Origin: Clavaria fumosa
Lineage: Eukaryota; Basidiomycota; Agaricomycetes; Agaricales; Clavariaceae
Length of the DNA: 64,000 bases
NCBI GenBank assembly: GCA_951802425.1
Contig: OX637794.1
Span: forward strand, 1,488,001-1,552,000
Direction of reading: 5' to 3'
In this document: positions 44,392 through 57,256 of the stretch, one piece after another
How the letters are laid out: the number at the start of each line of letters is the position of its first letter
How positions within the stretch are numbered: the first letter of the stretch is position 1
Notes under the pieces: model-generated
Seen by the model: the letters and a program-made list of their open reading frames with translations, nothing else
The model's database searches: none
Told to the model about the DNA's origin: nothing
Made by a program: the position numbers and the translations under genes

Positions 44392-47318
44392 TCAGAGCTT
44401 CGGCTCCCCGAGCGCGTACAGCGCATCAATCTCTGCCTTGTACTTCTTGTGAGCGTCCTTCCTCCTGATCTTCATCGTCGGCGTCATAGTGCCGTTGTCC
44501 GTGCTGAACGGCTCCATCGTGAGATGGATCCGCTTGACGGTCTCGAACCTGTGGAACGGGCGGAGCGGGCGGGCGGCGGACGAAATCAGTCGCCATAGTC
44601 ACGCTCAGATCGAGAGACAAAACACACCCTCTGAGCCCGTTGCGCTTGGCCTCTTTAACGAGTGCCTTCAAGATCTCCTGCTTCACCGCAGGGTCTCTGA
44701 TCGCCATGCCGAGTGCCGTCACATCTTCAGGGCTCACCCGCGTTCCAGTGACCGCGGTAGAGATACCCGCCAACTGCACCGGATCCGGCACTACGATCGC
44801 GACCAGGTACGACTGCAACGACTCCCCATGGACATAGATCTGCGCCACCACCGGCGACGCGCTGAACACATTCTCAACCTTCTCCAATGCCACGTATTCA
44901 CCCTGCGCGAGCTTCATGATGTTCTGCAGACCAGCGTAGCGTTAATCCGGGATTGATGAGGTCCGAGATGGGGATGCCAAACCTTGACGCGGTCGATGAT
45001 CTTCACACGACCATAATGGTCGATCTCACCAACGTCACCCGTATGTAGCCAGCCATCAGCGTCAACCGCGTCCTTGGTATTTTTCTCATCTAATCCAAGC
45101 CCAGATTACAACCATTTCATCAGACGGACCCAAAGGTAAAAACGCGAAGAAGAAAAAAGCAAACCCTTATAGTACATGGTAAGGCAGGTAAATCCGCGCA
45201 CGCACATCTCGCCGCGCGGATTCGGCTGGTCTTCGGCGCTATAGCCCAGAGCGGGTACGTCGATCAGCTTGATTTCGACGGCAGGCTGGGGCGGGCCGAC
45301 CGTGCCACTCGAAGTCGGGTCGCCCTCCAAGGTACGGCAGCAGGTCGCGCAGTTCTCCGTCATTCCGTATCTGAGTAATTTGGATGATAAATTAGTTGAG
45401 TCAGTGAAGCAATAAGAGAATTGATGTGTGAACATCCGCACCCTAAATTGAGTTAGAGACTTGGTTTTAGAGGCAGAGTATTATGGCACGACTGACCTTC
45501 GAATACCTCACCACCAAGCGCGATCTTGAGGAAGTCCAGAACCTCGGCGCTGATCGGGGCGGAGCCAGAAGCGACCATTTTGACGTTTCCGCCTAGTACG
45601 GCTTGTATCTAGGGGGGAAAGGTCAAAACGACGGCAATGGCGTGACGAAAAGTATGAGTAATCGTAGACCTTGCGGAATACAAGCCGATCCCACAGCGCA
45701 TGCGTGGTGATACCAGTAGTACGCAGCCGCTCCAGTTTGGCTTGCACTGCCCTGTTGAAGATTGCGCCCTTCAAACCAGGCGCGTTGCCCGCGGCCATGG
45801 CGGCCTGGTAGATCCTGTTGAGCACGCGCGGTACAGAGGGAAATATCTCGGGTTTGAGGATCTGCGCATCCTCGAGGAGACGGAGGGGATCTCCAGTGAA
45901 GTAGCCGACCGAACCGCCGACACCCATGACACAGGTTTCGGTAAGACGCTGGTAGACGAGGCGCGTAAGTACTGGGGTCAAATGAGAGAGCGTACTATGC
46001 TGACCTCGTAAATATGGGCGAGGGGTAGATACGAGAGAACCGTGGCCTTCGAAGGAAACTCGAAGCCGTATAAATTGGAGTGGGCAGAGAGAGCAAGCAT
46101 CCCGTGCGTTAGCACGACACCTGAGCGAGGGTTAGTTCAATTTCCGGAACAGGGGTTGAGCTTTGAGCACGTTACCTTTCGGATTACTTGTAGTACCCTG
46201 ACATGGGATGCACGATTAGAGACAGCGAACAGCCAGATATGCTGTAAGGACTGACTGAAGTGTAGCATATAGAGAGGAGCTGAGTTGCAGTGGCGGGCTT
46301 TGGTTCGATGGGCTTTGCATTGCCCTCCGCTTCCACTGCAACCTTGTTAAGTCAGCGTTCCAACGACAGGATCCCAAAGAATACACACGGTCGCGCATTT
46401 CTCGAACCTTGATCCCTTGTGTCTCTCCCCACGTTGACAAGGTGCTTCTCAGCTCGGGTGTCAAGTCATCGATAGAGACGATATATTTCAAGCAGGGAAT
46501 GCGGGGCGCCAGCTTGAGCAGAGTGGGGATGTGTTGCAACGTGGCAAAGATGACAGAAAGTTGAGCATGAAGAATACTGATCGCTGATCAGCATTCGGTT
46601 CTGAGAAATTTTAGTGCAGACCTACATGTATTCTGTAAATAAATAAGGCAATGAGACCTGACGACAAGTGAGGGGGAAAGGGGAAGATGGACACACCTAC
46701 GGAATCTTTGCCGAGAGTGTCGTATAGACTGACTCCAACGAGTTGATACGCATGGAGGGCGAGATCAATGATTTGCCATTCTAGACGTAAGGAAGCTTCA
46801 ACGGCGAGACCAAACGAAGACAGGAAACAAACGAACCAGGACGATTCTGCGACCATATGCCGACAGTCCGGAGATCACCGCCGCCAACCTCTCCGCTCTT
46901 GAAGAGCTCAAACAGGGCGCTGCCGGCTGCTCTCCTCCGGACGTCGACTTGAGCGTACGTCTCCCAAACATAGTAGGGGGCAAACCTCTCCGGATTGTTA
47001 GATAACTTAGGGCGGTGACCGAGAAACCGGGAGTCCCGGGCGATGGTGAGGGCATGTTCAAACACGTCTGTCAGCGAGGTGAAGGTGCCAGGTGTTTTCC
47101 AGTCAATGAACCCGAAATGCTCATTTTGATAATGAGCTGTAACGGAGCAAATACAGTGAGCAGGCGGTAGTGACAGGAGCGCTGAACGGCGGTGAATTAG
47201 ACATACCTGTTTGGCCTGGACGTTTCGTGCTTGGCACCGGGATGGACTGCTTGTTGTAGTTGAGTGGTCCATTGTACGACACTGTTTTTTTAACTACGTG
47301 TGAAGACGACGAGGCCAT
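44392..47318 (-). CDS. Long-chain acyl-CoA synthetase (AMP-forming)
   Basis: Activates fatty acids to acyl-CoA through an acyl-AMP; FAA/ACSL class of ANL enzymes. Starts [17 protein letters not shown] at 47318 and ends with ALGEPKL and TGA at 44392-44394, in about eleven exons. Motifs: ATP-binding [11 protein letters not shown] (about 46190, split by an intron after the Ser), [17 protein letters not shown]-region ([10 protein letters not shown], near 45360), the hinge and acyl-AMP motif [20 protein letters not shown], and the catalytic-Lys region with the FAA signature [18 protein letters not shown]-terminal part has [17 protein letters not shown] and [11 protein letters not shown]. No obvious signal or anchor. 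Neighbours suggest no operon-like partnership. Confidence 0.92.
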
Positions 47319-49004
47319 GGTAGAGAAGGAAGCTGAGCGAACGGAAGTTATGGTAGTGTGTGTCCTATTGGGGCTGCTATATATGCGAGATCAAAAGGCG
47401 TGACCACCCGATGCCTACTTATCCCCAATATTTCGGCATTCCCAATTCTTACCGGGACGCCGTTCCACTAACTTTAACTTACAACACACTGTTGGGGTAA
47501 TGTGGGCGCCTTCGTTTAGCTGGAAATGGCGTTGCATTGTGGGGGTATGGGTATCTCATCTGCTCTGCGATAGTGCGAGTGGCTGTGCTTCAGTTCAAGA
47601 CCAACACCACAGAGTGGTCCGTCCATCGGCCTGATTTTTTGAACAAGAGTTGGTTCGCGGCCATGGCCGGTGCCTATCACGAAGATCTAACCCCAATCAC
47701 TCGTGCATCATCACCCGGGAGCCATGTTGAATGGGCGGTGCGGGAGCATCTCGTGGGCTCTATCAGTGATAGTCTATCAGTAATGGTTCCTCCAAGATGT
47801 CAGTGTATCGTCTCGAATTGGTCGGCTGTAGATTATTATAAATGGCTTATTGCTCGCTACACCACCAATACCAGCATCGGCAGCGACGATGCCGCAATCA
47901 GTGTACGAAGTGAGAATAAGGTCCCATAACAGCCCAAAACATGACGGCGGCTGTGGGCGCGCGTGGCAAGGCATGCATGAGATACACTCCCTCTTCGTAC
48001 ACCCAGAACTGGTTGGCCTGGATCACGAGCACGACGAGCACCACGCGTCATCTTTGTCCCAGCTTCACTAATGTAGGTCGGCTAGCCTGGGCGTTGCTGG
48101 GAATGTCGGAGACCGCAGGGACGCGAGAAGACGGTGCGCGAGGTTATGGAAGTCGTGCGGCGGCTTCTGTGGATGCAGTATTTCGATTGTGTATGACGAC
48201 CAGGCTGGTGAGGACAGTAATGACGAGTATGACGACGCGCGAGGGACTAAGCGGAAGGAGAAGCGTGAAACGGTGTCCAAGAACGCGAGGCAGTACCCTG
48301 CGTAGGTGCAACTCACCTCGCAAAGCAGGCATACTACTCCTGTCGGTTCGCAAAGTGCGTGTAGTTGAAATTCGCACTGCTCAAGGAAAGAAGGCAAAAA
48401 AAAAAAGCATCAGAAAAAGAAACATACGATATTCTATTCGCGCGTCACGACGTCGTCGTCGGCACCATACTTCTTTTTCATGCCATATGTCATATCCTTC
48501 ATCGATGTGGCGAACAGAGCGCACAGAAGAGCGCGACGCGCACGCGGTCCGGGAGGCGCCGTGCAGCGCGAGCACGCCCACGGTCACCAACACAGGGAAG
48601 CAGCAGTCACCACTTTCGACACGTCCTTGACTGGCGGTCGCCGGGTAAGGGTTGTGAACACACGTTTGATGGTCGAGAACAAGACCACTGAGTTGGTGGA
48701 TCAGCAAAGGAGCTGAGGCTTTGCACAATTGTAATTTCGCTGACTTTGTCTCGAACAAACGTTCTCACAACCTGCCTTCTGGCAGTCGTCGGTCTTTATG
48801 TAAACTACCTTTGTTGTTGTTTGGTCATCGTAAACCGATAAGACACCACATGCATGCTCTCGACGTTCTTGTTGGTGGCAGATCCACCGTGAAAAGTAAC
48901 AGGAAATGAAGCAAGGTCTACGGAGGCGTCGCCACTGGTGACGATTGCTAGAATCCAACCAGATTAATGAGCTCTTTATCAATGACTGAATGAGTTAAAG
49001 GGTG
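47319..49004. other. Mostly unassigned region left of the palindromic island
   Basis: About 47655-47690 (GCGGCCATGGCCGGTGCCTATCACG and following) resembles the MFS 3' flank seen at 51130-51200 and, inverted, at 59720-59770, so it is a stray copy of that flank. The rest holds a possible small gene (next entry) and no transposon ends. Confidence 0.4.
48040..48320 (+). CDS. Possible small spliced gene, unrecognised
   Basis: Two stretches have codon use like real genes here: TVREVMEVVRRLLWMQYFDC (about 48133-48190), then YDDQAGEDSNDEYDDARGTK directly downstream in another frame, rich in Asp/Glu then Lys. They could be exons of one acidic protein. I could not find a full splice path, start or family. 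Confidence 0.2.
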
Positions 49005-51310
49005 TGATCACGAGTTGTCACGCTTTAGACCCTTACTTACTCGCCTTACTCTGCATAAAGACCCTCAGTTTTGGAAGATGGGAGATTGAAGAACCACTTT
49101 TCGGCTCCCCGTCCTTCATGGTCGCCCAAGAGTCCTCGCCAATTTTTGGCCAAAGCGCCGCTCATGGTCTGGGCGCTAACAGCGACGCACAGGAGCGTCA
49201 GTCTCTCATCTCGCACGACGGCGACACGAGCTGCATATCGTCTTCGGGGAACCGCCCTCACAAGTCAGCGTCCTTTGGCATACAGCTGGCGGCGTTGTGC
49301 TGGGTAAGGCTCATCGACCCAGTCGCGTACTCCCAGGCTTTTCCCTACGTGAACGAGCTTGTCGCGAGCCTCCACATTGCGGACGACCCTTCGCAGGTCG
49401 GGTTTTATAGCGGCATTCTTGTGCGTTTTTCTCTTCTCCAATGTTTGTTCCCTTCTGAAGTCTCTTAATCTTCCAGGAAAGCACATTTGCTGTTTCTCAG
49501 TTGTTCTCACTATATCACTTCGCTCGCGCGTCTGGTGCGTGCGACAATCATTTCATTCCACGCGTTCCATGTTTGACTGTGTCCAAATTTCCATCACAGA
49601 TGTTGTGGGCAGACGTCCCGTCATGCTTGTCGGGCTAGCAGGAATTGGCGTGTCGACACTCTTGTTTGGGCTGTCAAGGTCTTTCCTCGGCCTCATGACC
49701 ACTCGATTCATCGGTACGCTCTCAAATTCAAAATGCTCGAATGTCCAACTCACCCATTCCATGTGACAGCTGGGATGTTTGCTGGCAACAGCCCCGTGCT
49801 GCAGTCCGTATTTGGGGAAATGACAAACCCTTCGAATGAAGCTATGGCCATCTCGTTTTACGGTTTAACTTGGCCCTTCGGTAGCATAATTGGGTGCGTC
49901 TCTAGTCTTGGAGGGGTGACGATTTTTCCGTCTCGATTTGACTGGCAAGATAATCTCAGGCCACTCATTGGAGGCACGCTATCTAATCCGGCGAAACAAT
50001 TCCCCAAGCTATTCGATTTCCACTTTTTCCGAGTGTACCCTTATTTTCTACCCTGTTTCTTAACATTTGTTATCTCGGTGCTTGGCTTCACTGCGTGTTA
50101 TGCCGTCTTAGAAGAGGTGCGGGCTTCCTTAATTCCGTTGCTCTGATCACTTACAGAGCGAACGCTTTATCACCCTTCTAGACCCTCCCTAGCAAGCGCC
50201 GAGACACGGCGAAAAGCGATCGACATTCATATGGCGCTGTGGAGACGGGCGATTCCAGCCGCGATGATCGACATCAACAGCAACAGCAAAAACCTTTGCT
50301 AACCTTCTTTGACGTATTGTCGGTTCCAATCCTCCGTTCGTTGTGTATCTCAGCGTTCCTGCTCAACTTCGTGAACACCTCGTTTGATGTCGTATTTGTG
50401 CTCTTCTGCTACACACCCATTACATCTGGTGGACTCGGTTTTTCTGTGAGTCTTTAGAAATTCCTTTGCCCGGCTGTGCGGGCCCTCTCCTGTGTTCACC
50501 TTTTTCTGGCTTCTTCACTAGACCTTGAGCATTGGGTACGCAATGGCGGTGTCGGGCATCTTGGGATTAATATTCGTGCTATTCGTGCTACGCGCGCTGC
50601 TTGCGCGGTTTGCCCGCGGGCCACTTTTCTGCGCATGCATGCACGCATGGCCTTTTGCGTTTGCTTCTTTACCATTTTTGAATCTTGTGGCGCGTAGCGG
50701 CGCGCCTCCGGTGTTTCTATGGGCGGGCATTATTGGCGTGTTGGCGCTCACCCGGGTTGGGAACGTCCCGTATGCGTGAGTCTGCTGCGCAAGGAAGCCT
50801 CCTCTTATCTGAAACGTTATTTTGGCAAGGCTGTCTATCATGCTGAGCAAGGCGCATGCGCCAGAAGGGAATCTCGGGCTGACGAACGGCATTATGATGT
50901 GTGCGATGTGCGTCGCGCGAGGTGTTGCGCCCACGTTCGTGAGGTGCGTCTCTTGGGTGTCTCTTTTCTGCGTCCTGTTTAATCTCTTGGCTACCCATAA
51001 CATAGCACCATGTTCGTCCTCTCTGTGGAAAAGGGCTTGCTCGGTGGCCACTTTTGGGCTGTGGTGATGATGAGCATCTCATTGGCTGGGTCCCCGATTT
51101 ACTGGCATGTGAGTCGGGTGCCACCACGAGTGCGTATGTGAAAAAATGAGTTATTGGGGTTAGATCCTCGTGATAGCGCCAGCCATCGCTGCAAACCAAT
51201 TCTCATTGGCTGGTAGGCGCACAAGGACCTTTAACCTTGATACTATCCATGTTATTAAAAATGACAATTACGGTATTGACCAACGAGCCATCCCACTGGA
51301 AGTTGTTGTT
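49005..51310 (+). repeat. Left arm of a large inverted repeat
   Basis: Inverted match to about 59555-61917. It runs from the MFS upstream word GAGTTGTCACGCTTTAGACC to a 3' flank containing the TGACCAACGAGCCATCC and AAGTTGTTGTTTA blocks. It includes the whole MFS gene. Confidence 0.8.
49118..51141 (+). CDS. MFS transporter (DHA1/ZIFL-like), copy 1
   Basis: Twelve-helix proton-driven exporter, substrate unknown. Starts MVAQESSPIFGQSAAHGLG and ends VPPRVRM. Order of visible pieces: cytosolic N-tail with Ser/Gln; helix 1 FGIQLAALCWVRLIDPVAYS; VNELVASLHIADDPSQVGFY; motif A DVVGRRPVMLVGLAGIGVST; SRSFLGLMTTRFI; AGMFAGNSPVLQSVFGEMTN; GPLIGGTLSNPAKQFPKLF; YPYFLPCFLTFVISVLGF; a Gln-rich central loop (QQQQQKPLLTFFDVLSVPIL); YTPITSGGLGFS; then the C-terminal helices. 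Many short introns. Copy 2 lies inverted at 59767-61812 with nearly the same protein, so this is one arm of a palindromic pair. Confidence 0.85.
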
Positions 51311-52319
51311 TATAATTGTTTACGCGTTTTCGATTGTCGTCATCCTTGACCCCAAGTCAATGCACCGACTGACATTAACAAACACACATTACTGTTGGCC
51401 ACCATGCCCAATGTCACTACGGCTGTTTTTCGGCAATTCTGGCAATCGCACCGTCCATCCCGCTCGCTCGATGCATACCCTGTGCTTTCAATCCCCTCAA
51501 ATGGCTGCGATTGCTTGGATGTGCCATTTATGCTACCTCCCGACTTCACAGGTTGGCCCAGAGATTAATGACTATGCAGCGGACATTGAGGCTCTTCCTT
51601 CTTATTCTGTGTTGGGTAAGTTGAACTACTACACACTAACATCCTCGTTAACGTAACTAACGTTTTCAGACGAACCTTGCCTCACTGATGTCGATGCAGT
51701 GAATCGCGGCACATGGGACGTGTCATGTTTGATTGCGTACAGAGCGGATTTCGCGTACAGAGCGGATTTCAGATAAAGGGTTATTTGATCATGATGAGAC
51801 CAGCGGGATGTCTGGCGAACCCACCATCAACTGCACTGCACTGCATGTCGCTTTCCGAAGGGTCACAAGATGTGTGCTCGAGGATCTTACATCACCCTAT
51901 AGCACGTGTCTGACCCCTTGGTCAAGACCTCTCTCATCACTGAGGTGGGACATATGGCGTGGTTGACATGTTGAAGTCCAGTCTAACTTGCATTAATAGG
52001 CACTCAGAACGGACTTCTGCTTTTCAATCACCTCCATCAATCTGGTGCTGGCAAATCAGTTTTCTGAAGGGTCTGTGATCCATTATCATTCTGCTCTCGA
52101 AATGCCAAGCTCTCCGAAACTCAGACTGATGACTCAAACGACCAGGAGAACCCGCAAAAATTGGTACAAATGGCTACGCCAACATGTCTTTACTCGTGTC
52201 ACTCTTTTTCATTTACAATCCACTCCCAATCGCCGTCATACAATATTTGACTAGATGGAAGTTCATTGAGTCCTTCGCAAGTATCGAAGGACCACATCGT
52301 TTCGAAAGCCTTTCCGTCG
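51142..52319. other. Spacer with a worn repeat fragment
   Basis: To about 51310 it is still the inverted-repeat arm. 51660-51960 resembles 10470-10760 (both end with AGGATCTTACATCACC), which marks a dispersed repeat. It contains a direct doublet of GCGTACAGAGCGGATTTC at about 51737-51772. No gene. Confidence 0.5.
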
Positions 52320-54103
52320 TCAAACAGTCTCTTCCATTGCACGTACGCTTCCGCTGCTTGCCGAATCCTCCGTCTTGGTACGGCCCGCATTCGGCACATT
52401 CGTGGCGAATGCCATGTGCTCACGCGGTGGGTTGTTAGAGGTGGTTGCGCCCCATTCCGTCGTTACCTCTGATCCACGTCTGTAAAACGCCTGGCGAAGG
52501 TTGAGCATCAACCGTGTGCTGATGACGACGTGTCCTGCAAGCGTGATCTCAATCGGTACACCGTATTCGACCTGCAGAGGGCCCATTTAGATGAAGCATC
52601 AGTAGAAAAGGAGACAACCGGCGTCGGCATGAGAGAGACGCTAAACGTGGAGTAACGCAAGAGCAATTACCGGGAACACCAGACCAACGACAAGAATTGT
52701 TGTGTACATGGACATGGCACTGCATTGCGCAAGGGGGAGTTTAGAAGGGCAAATAGACACTGCCAAGCGACGACGCACAGGAAGAAGTAGATGATACCGT
52801 CTCTGCAAATTACCGCGAAGACAGTATGCCGAGTCCATTCTTTGGTCTCCATTACATCCCGAACGTGTCTGTAACATTCCAGGACAGCTAGCACGAAGAG
52901 AAAAATCTCGAATGACATAAATGGTAACGTCCACAAGGTAATGGTCGTTGGAGATAGGTTTGGGTTTAGGCAGAAATGGGTGGATGAGTTGAGGGGAATA
53001 GGCACAGCTTTTGAACAGGCCATTAGCAGGTTGGCCGCATCGTTGAAGAGTGAACATACGGGCAACAATAGAATTGACATGGAACTGGCCGTAGGTTGTC
53101 AAGCCTATCTCGATCATCCAAAACGTCAAGCAGAGAGCCAAGATTCTCTTGGAACAACGGTAAAGTGCCCAAATCCGACTCTGCAAGACGACTGCAAAAC
53201 AGGTCAATTGCAGGTCTTTGCATAGACGCTTTTCCGACGCACTTTGCAACATCAGACCGAACACCCACCAGGTCCGCGATGAGACGTTGAGCTCAACTAT
53301 GCCTATGGCAAGCCAGTCAGAGAGGCATGAGGAACACAGAAAATAACATACATCTGTAAAGTGATTAAGCGGTCATGGAGTTGGGACATCAGATGCAAAA
53401 TTTGAGCGCACGTCTGGAAACACGTTCTCTATCAAGCATTCGGCGTAATGACTGAAGAAACTCACATTTTTGGAAAGCCCATTTTGCGTCGCTTCTGCGG
53501 GACAGGAGGCGCTGCATGAGCTGAAGTGAAATCAGAAAACATAGAGACTGACATACCATACACAACAAGACTTCATGATGTGTGCTTCAGCATATTTTGT
53601 AGGGTAGTTATGATGAAGGAAGGGCGTACATGACAAATGCATCGCCTACATATCGAGTCTGCTCAGCCAAAAGATCAGCAAGCCGATAAGCAAGACTAGT
53701 CACGCTTTGACATACAACAACGTATAGATACGAAAGGAAATTCCATGGATTTCTCTGCACAATAAGATGAGCATGGGGTAGAGAATACGCCAAGAAATGC
53801 GAGTACCCATATAAATGTTTTCTGCGCAAGAAACTGAGTGTCCACAGTGATGCAAAGCGGAATGAATGACCACGCACCTCTTGAGCCAAAGTTATGACTG
53901 GCAAATAGTTGGGTCAGCACGATTTATTAGTCGACCGAGAGAAAGACATGCGGTGATCATATATTACAACTGATGCGCCTGCGACTGATTTATCTAATGA
54001 GTCTATACCATTCTGGAGGTAAAAGTGGAGACTTACAACATGTAAACCGCCGATTCAATTGGCCTGCCAGCAACATGTGGAATACTTGAGGTGAGAGTTC
54101 CAT
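52320..54103 (-). CDS. DUF6533 seven-helix membrane protein, copy A
   Basis: Basidiomycete-expanded integral membrane family of unknown function. Start proposed at 54103 (MELSPQVFHMLLAGQLNRRF). The DUF6533 N-terminal signature is assembled from very short exons: ASVVIYDH, LITLAQE, KTFIW (15 nt exon), RNPWNFLSYLY, TRYVGDAFVM. The intron after YDH has a GCATGT donor (GC-AG). Then IVELNVSSRTWWVFG, LQSRIWALYRCSKRIL with further helices, TLPFMSFEIFLFVLAVLE, RDGIIYFFLCVVAW, and the closing ISTRLMLNLRQAFYRRG plus a polar tail to the stop at 52320. One or two middle exons were not resolved, so intactness is likely but unproven. Tandem partner: 55469-57256. Confidence 0.65.
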
Positions 54104-54690
54104 GGGTAGAAAGGTTCGTCAACGCGGGTAACAATGTTGTGGTCCATTAATGTACTGCCATCTCATGTCAAGCAGGTGTGGGAGTGAGCTCTGGGGCGGT
54201 GTGGTTGGCTGCACAAAGTATCCTTTCTTGGAAAGGAAATCCCTCGCATTGAGGAATATTTGATGATGAGTGACGTTCAGGCTGCGGAATCACAGAACCA
54301 TGCGGTGTTTAGCGCGGAATTGCCGGGTTTCGTATGTTGTCGTGCCGAATCGCTGGGTTCAATTGCATGCGTTGTCAAGGTCGGGTTGCCAAATTCCAGG
54401 AAATGTCGTGCAGCATCAGAGTAAAAAGTGCTATGGACTGGTATGTAACACCTGGCAGTGAGCAGTCAATAGCAAATCCATACTTGCTTCTTTGGCTTAT
54501 AGTTTTACTGATGGGAATTCCACCCATTGGTCGGCGACGAATCGCCGAATCTCGTGCGTTGTCTAGCGAACTTGGTCTTGGCACATCACTCAGGCTGGGG
54601 AGGGAAGGGAATATGTGATTATGTAATGATCAGATCGTAGGGCATATGAGGTCAGGTGCCTGATCGATCTAAGCATTACTTAATCATTTC
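54104..54690. other. Spacer with degenerate ~30 bp repeats, array 1
   Basis: 54165-54300 is matched in inverse by about 57990-58150. From about 54285 to 54430 repeated words GCGGAATTGCCGGGTTTCG / GTTGTCGTGCCGAATCGC recur with drift, the inverse of the unit seen at 57480-58030. Confidence 0.5.
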
Positions 54691-54839
54691 CAGCGATCCA
54701 CACTAAACCCTCCCGAGACACCGCGAGGTGCGCTCGACGCTCATACGGCGCTCATGACCAGCAAGTTACCTCGTGGTCCCTGTTCGCCAATCTATTCTTG
54801 CAGCACATCCCCAACTGTTGTGTATCCTATGGATGAGTC

Positions 54840-55375
54840 CCCGGTCGTCGTGGTCAAAGCACGGTGAACGCCAACAACGAGGCGCCACTGGCGGCCGCCG
54901 CCCGCCAGAGCGTCGCTCTCACGTGTCACACGATGGCAACAGGAATTGCACGTCCTCGTGGGCCACGCGAGCATGCATGCGCGAAAAGCTTGCGAACCGG
55001 GCAAGCATCGCGCGCAGCACCAAATATCACGAATATCGATCCCAAGATACCATACCAATGCTCGAGGTCTGATCAAGAAACGCAAACAGAGTTTCTCAGA
55101 ACTAACAAAAAACCGAGTCTACCAGATGTAATGGGCGTGAAGCAAAAGAGCACAAATACGACATCAAACGAACCGTTCATGAACTTAGAACGAACAGAGG
55201 ATTGCTGATGCTGTGCTTCCGAGTTCCGATGATGTCGGGCTGATCAATGAAATTGGGAAAGCCTGCACCTCTTCTAAGAGGACATAACACGCAGTAAAGC
55301 CGAGCATCGCGAAGACAAATGTTAAGAAACAGGTAGAGAATAAGGGCACACCCGAAAAGGTGGAAATCGAGATTA
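54840..55375. pseudogene. Chimaeric MFS gene fragments, unit 1
   Basis: 54840-54955 resembles the N-tail region of the MFS gene read on the plus strand (GGTCAAAGCACGGTGAACGCC, GCGTCGCTCTCACGTGTCAC). Without a gap, 54955-55375 resembles the C-terminal and central exons read on the minus strand (CATGCATGCGCGAAAAG, ATATCACGAATATCGATCCC, GCACCTCTTCTAAGAGGACA). Large parts are missing. A like arrangement exists at 58850-59570. Confidence 0.65.
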
Positions 55376-55468
55376 GTTGTAGGTAAATCAGCCTTCGGTA
55401 AGCCATGGAAAGTCAACAAACATCTTGAGTCCTTCGCAAGATCGAAGGACCACATCGTTTTGAAAACG

Positions 55469-57256
55469 TCAAGCAGCCTCTCCGATCGTATGTACGCTTC
55501 CGCTGCTTGCCGAATCCACTGTGTTGGTACGGTCCCCATTCGGCACATTCGCGGCGAACGCAATGCGCCCAGCCGATGGCTTGTTCGAGGCTTCGCCCCA
55601 TTCCGTTGTTACCTCTGATCCAGGTCTGTAAAATGCCTGGCGAAGGTTGAGCGTCAACCGTGTGCTTATGACGACGTGCCCCGCAAGCGTGATCTCAACC
55701 GGCACACCGTATTCGATCTGCGAAGGGGTCCATTCAGATGAAGCATCAATAGAAAAAGAGACAGAACCGGTGTCGGCATGAGAGACGCTAAACGTGTAGC
55801 AACGCAAGAGCACTCACCGGGAACACCAGACCAACCACAAGAATCGCTGTGTACATGGACATCGCACTGCATTGCGCAAGAGGGGGTTTAGAAGGGCAAA
55901 TAGACACTGCCATGCGGTGACGCACAGGAAGAAGTAGATAATACTGTCTCTGAAAATTACCGCGACAACAGCTCGCTGAGTCCATTGCCCCGTCCCGATC
56001 AAATTGCGTATGTGTCTGGAACATTCCAGGGCAGCTAGCACGAAGAGAAAAATCTCGAATGACATAAATGGTAACATCCACAAGGTAGTAGTTGGACGTA
56101 GGTTTGGGAACATGCAGAAATGGGTGGATGAGTTGAGGGGAATAGGCACAGCTTTCGAATAAGCCATTAGAAGGTTGGCCGCATCATTGAAGAAGAGTGA
56201 ACATACGGGCAGCAATAGAATTGACATGGAACTGGCCGTAGGTTGTCAAGCCAATCTCGATCATCCAAAACGTCAAGCAGAGAGCCAAGATTCTCTTGGA
56301 ACAACGGTAAAGCGCCCAAATCCGACTCTGCAAGATGACTGCAAAACAAGTTAATTGCAGGTCTTTGTACAGACGCCTTCTGACGCACTTTGCGACATCA
56401 CACCGAACACCCACCAGGTCCGCGATGAGACGTTGAGCTCAACTATGCCTAGAACAAGCCAGTCAGAGAGGCATGAGGAACACAGAAAATAACATACATC
56501 TGTTTAATAATTAAGCGATCACGAAATTGGGACATCAGATGCAAAATTTGAGCGCACGTCTGGAAACACATTCTCTATCAAGCTTTCGGCGTAATGGCTG
56601 AGGAAACTTACATGTTTGGAAATCCTATTTTGAGTAATTTCTGTGGGACGAGAGGTGCTGCATGAGCTGAAGTGAAATCGGAAAACATAGAGACTGACGT
56701 ACCATACACAACAAGACTTCATGATGTGTGCTTCAGTATATCTTATAGGGTAGTTACGATGAAGGAAGGACGTACATGACAAATGCATCGCCAACATATC
56801 GAGTCTGTTCAGCCAAAAGATCAGCAAGCAGTGATAAGCAACAGTGGTCACACTTTGACACATACCACCACGTATAGATATGAAAGAAAGGTCCATGGCT
56901 TTCTCTGCACGATGAGATCAGCATGGGGTAGAGAATACGCCAAGAAATGCGAGTACCCATATAAATGTTTTCTGCACAAGAAACTGAGCATCAACAGTAA
57001 TGCAAAGCAGAATGAATGACCATGCACCTCTTGAGCCAAAGTTATGACTGGCAAATAGTTGGGTCAGCACAATTTATTAGTCGACCGAGAGAAAGACATG
57101 CGGTGATCATATAATACAACTGATGCGCCTGCGTCTGATTTTATCTAATGAATTTATTGACTGTTCTAAAGGTAGGGGTTGAGACTTACAACATGTAAAC
57201 CGCCGATGCAATTGGCCTGCCAGCAACATGTGGAATACTTGAGGTGGGAGTGCCAT
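55469..57256 (-). CDS. DUF6533 seven-helix membrane protein, copy B
   Basis: Direct tandem copy of 52320-54103, offset by about 3.15 kb. Same exon order: start near 57256 (ATG at the matching place), YDH / LITLAQE / TFIW / PW.FLSYLY / TRYVGDAFVM blocks on the minus strand between about 57130 and 56770, then LQSRIWALYRCSKRIL, TLWMLPFMSFEIFLFVLAAL, RDSIIYFFLCVTAWQCLFAL, ISTRLTLNLRQAFYRPGSE and a tail ending GEAA before the stop at 55469. Differences from copy A are mostly single bases plus small indels (for example an extra triplet in SLFFNDAAN). Same reservations about unresolved middle exons. Confidence 0.6.

Noticed and set aside
46150..46220. Possibly damaged ATP-binding motif in the acyl-CoA synthetase
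   Set aside because: With the intron placed after the Ser codon the motif reads [11 protein letters not shown], a normal variant; the first reading was a splice-site error.
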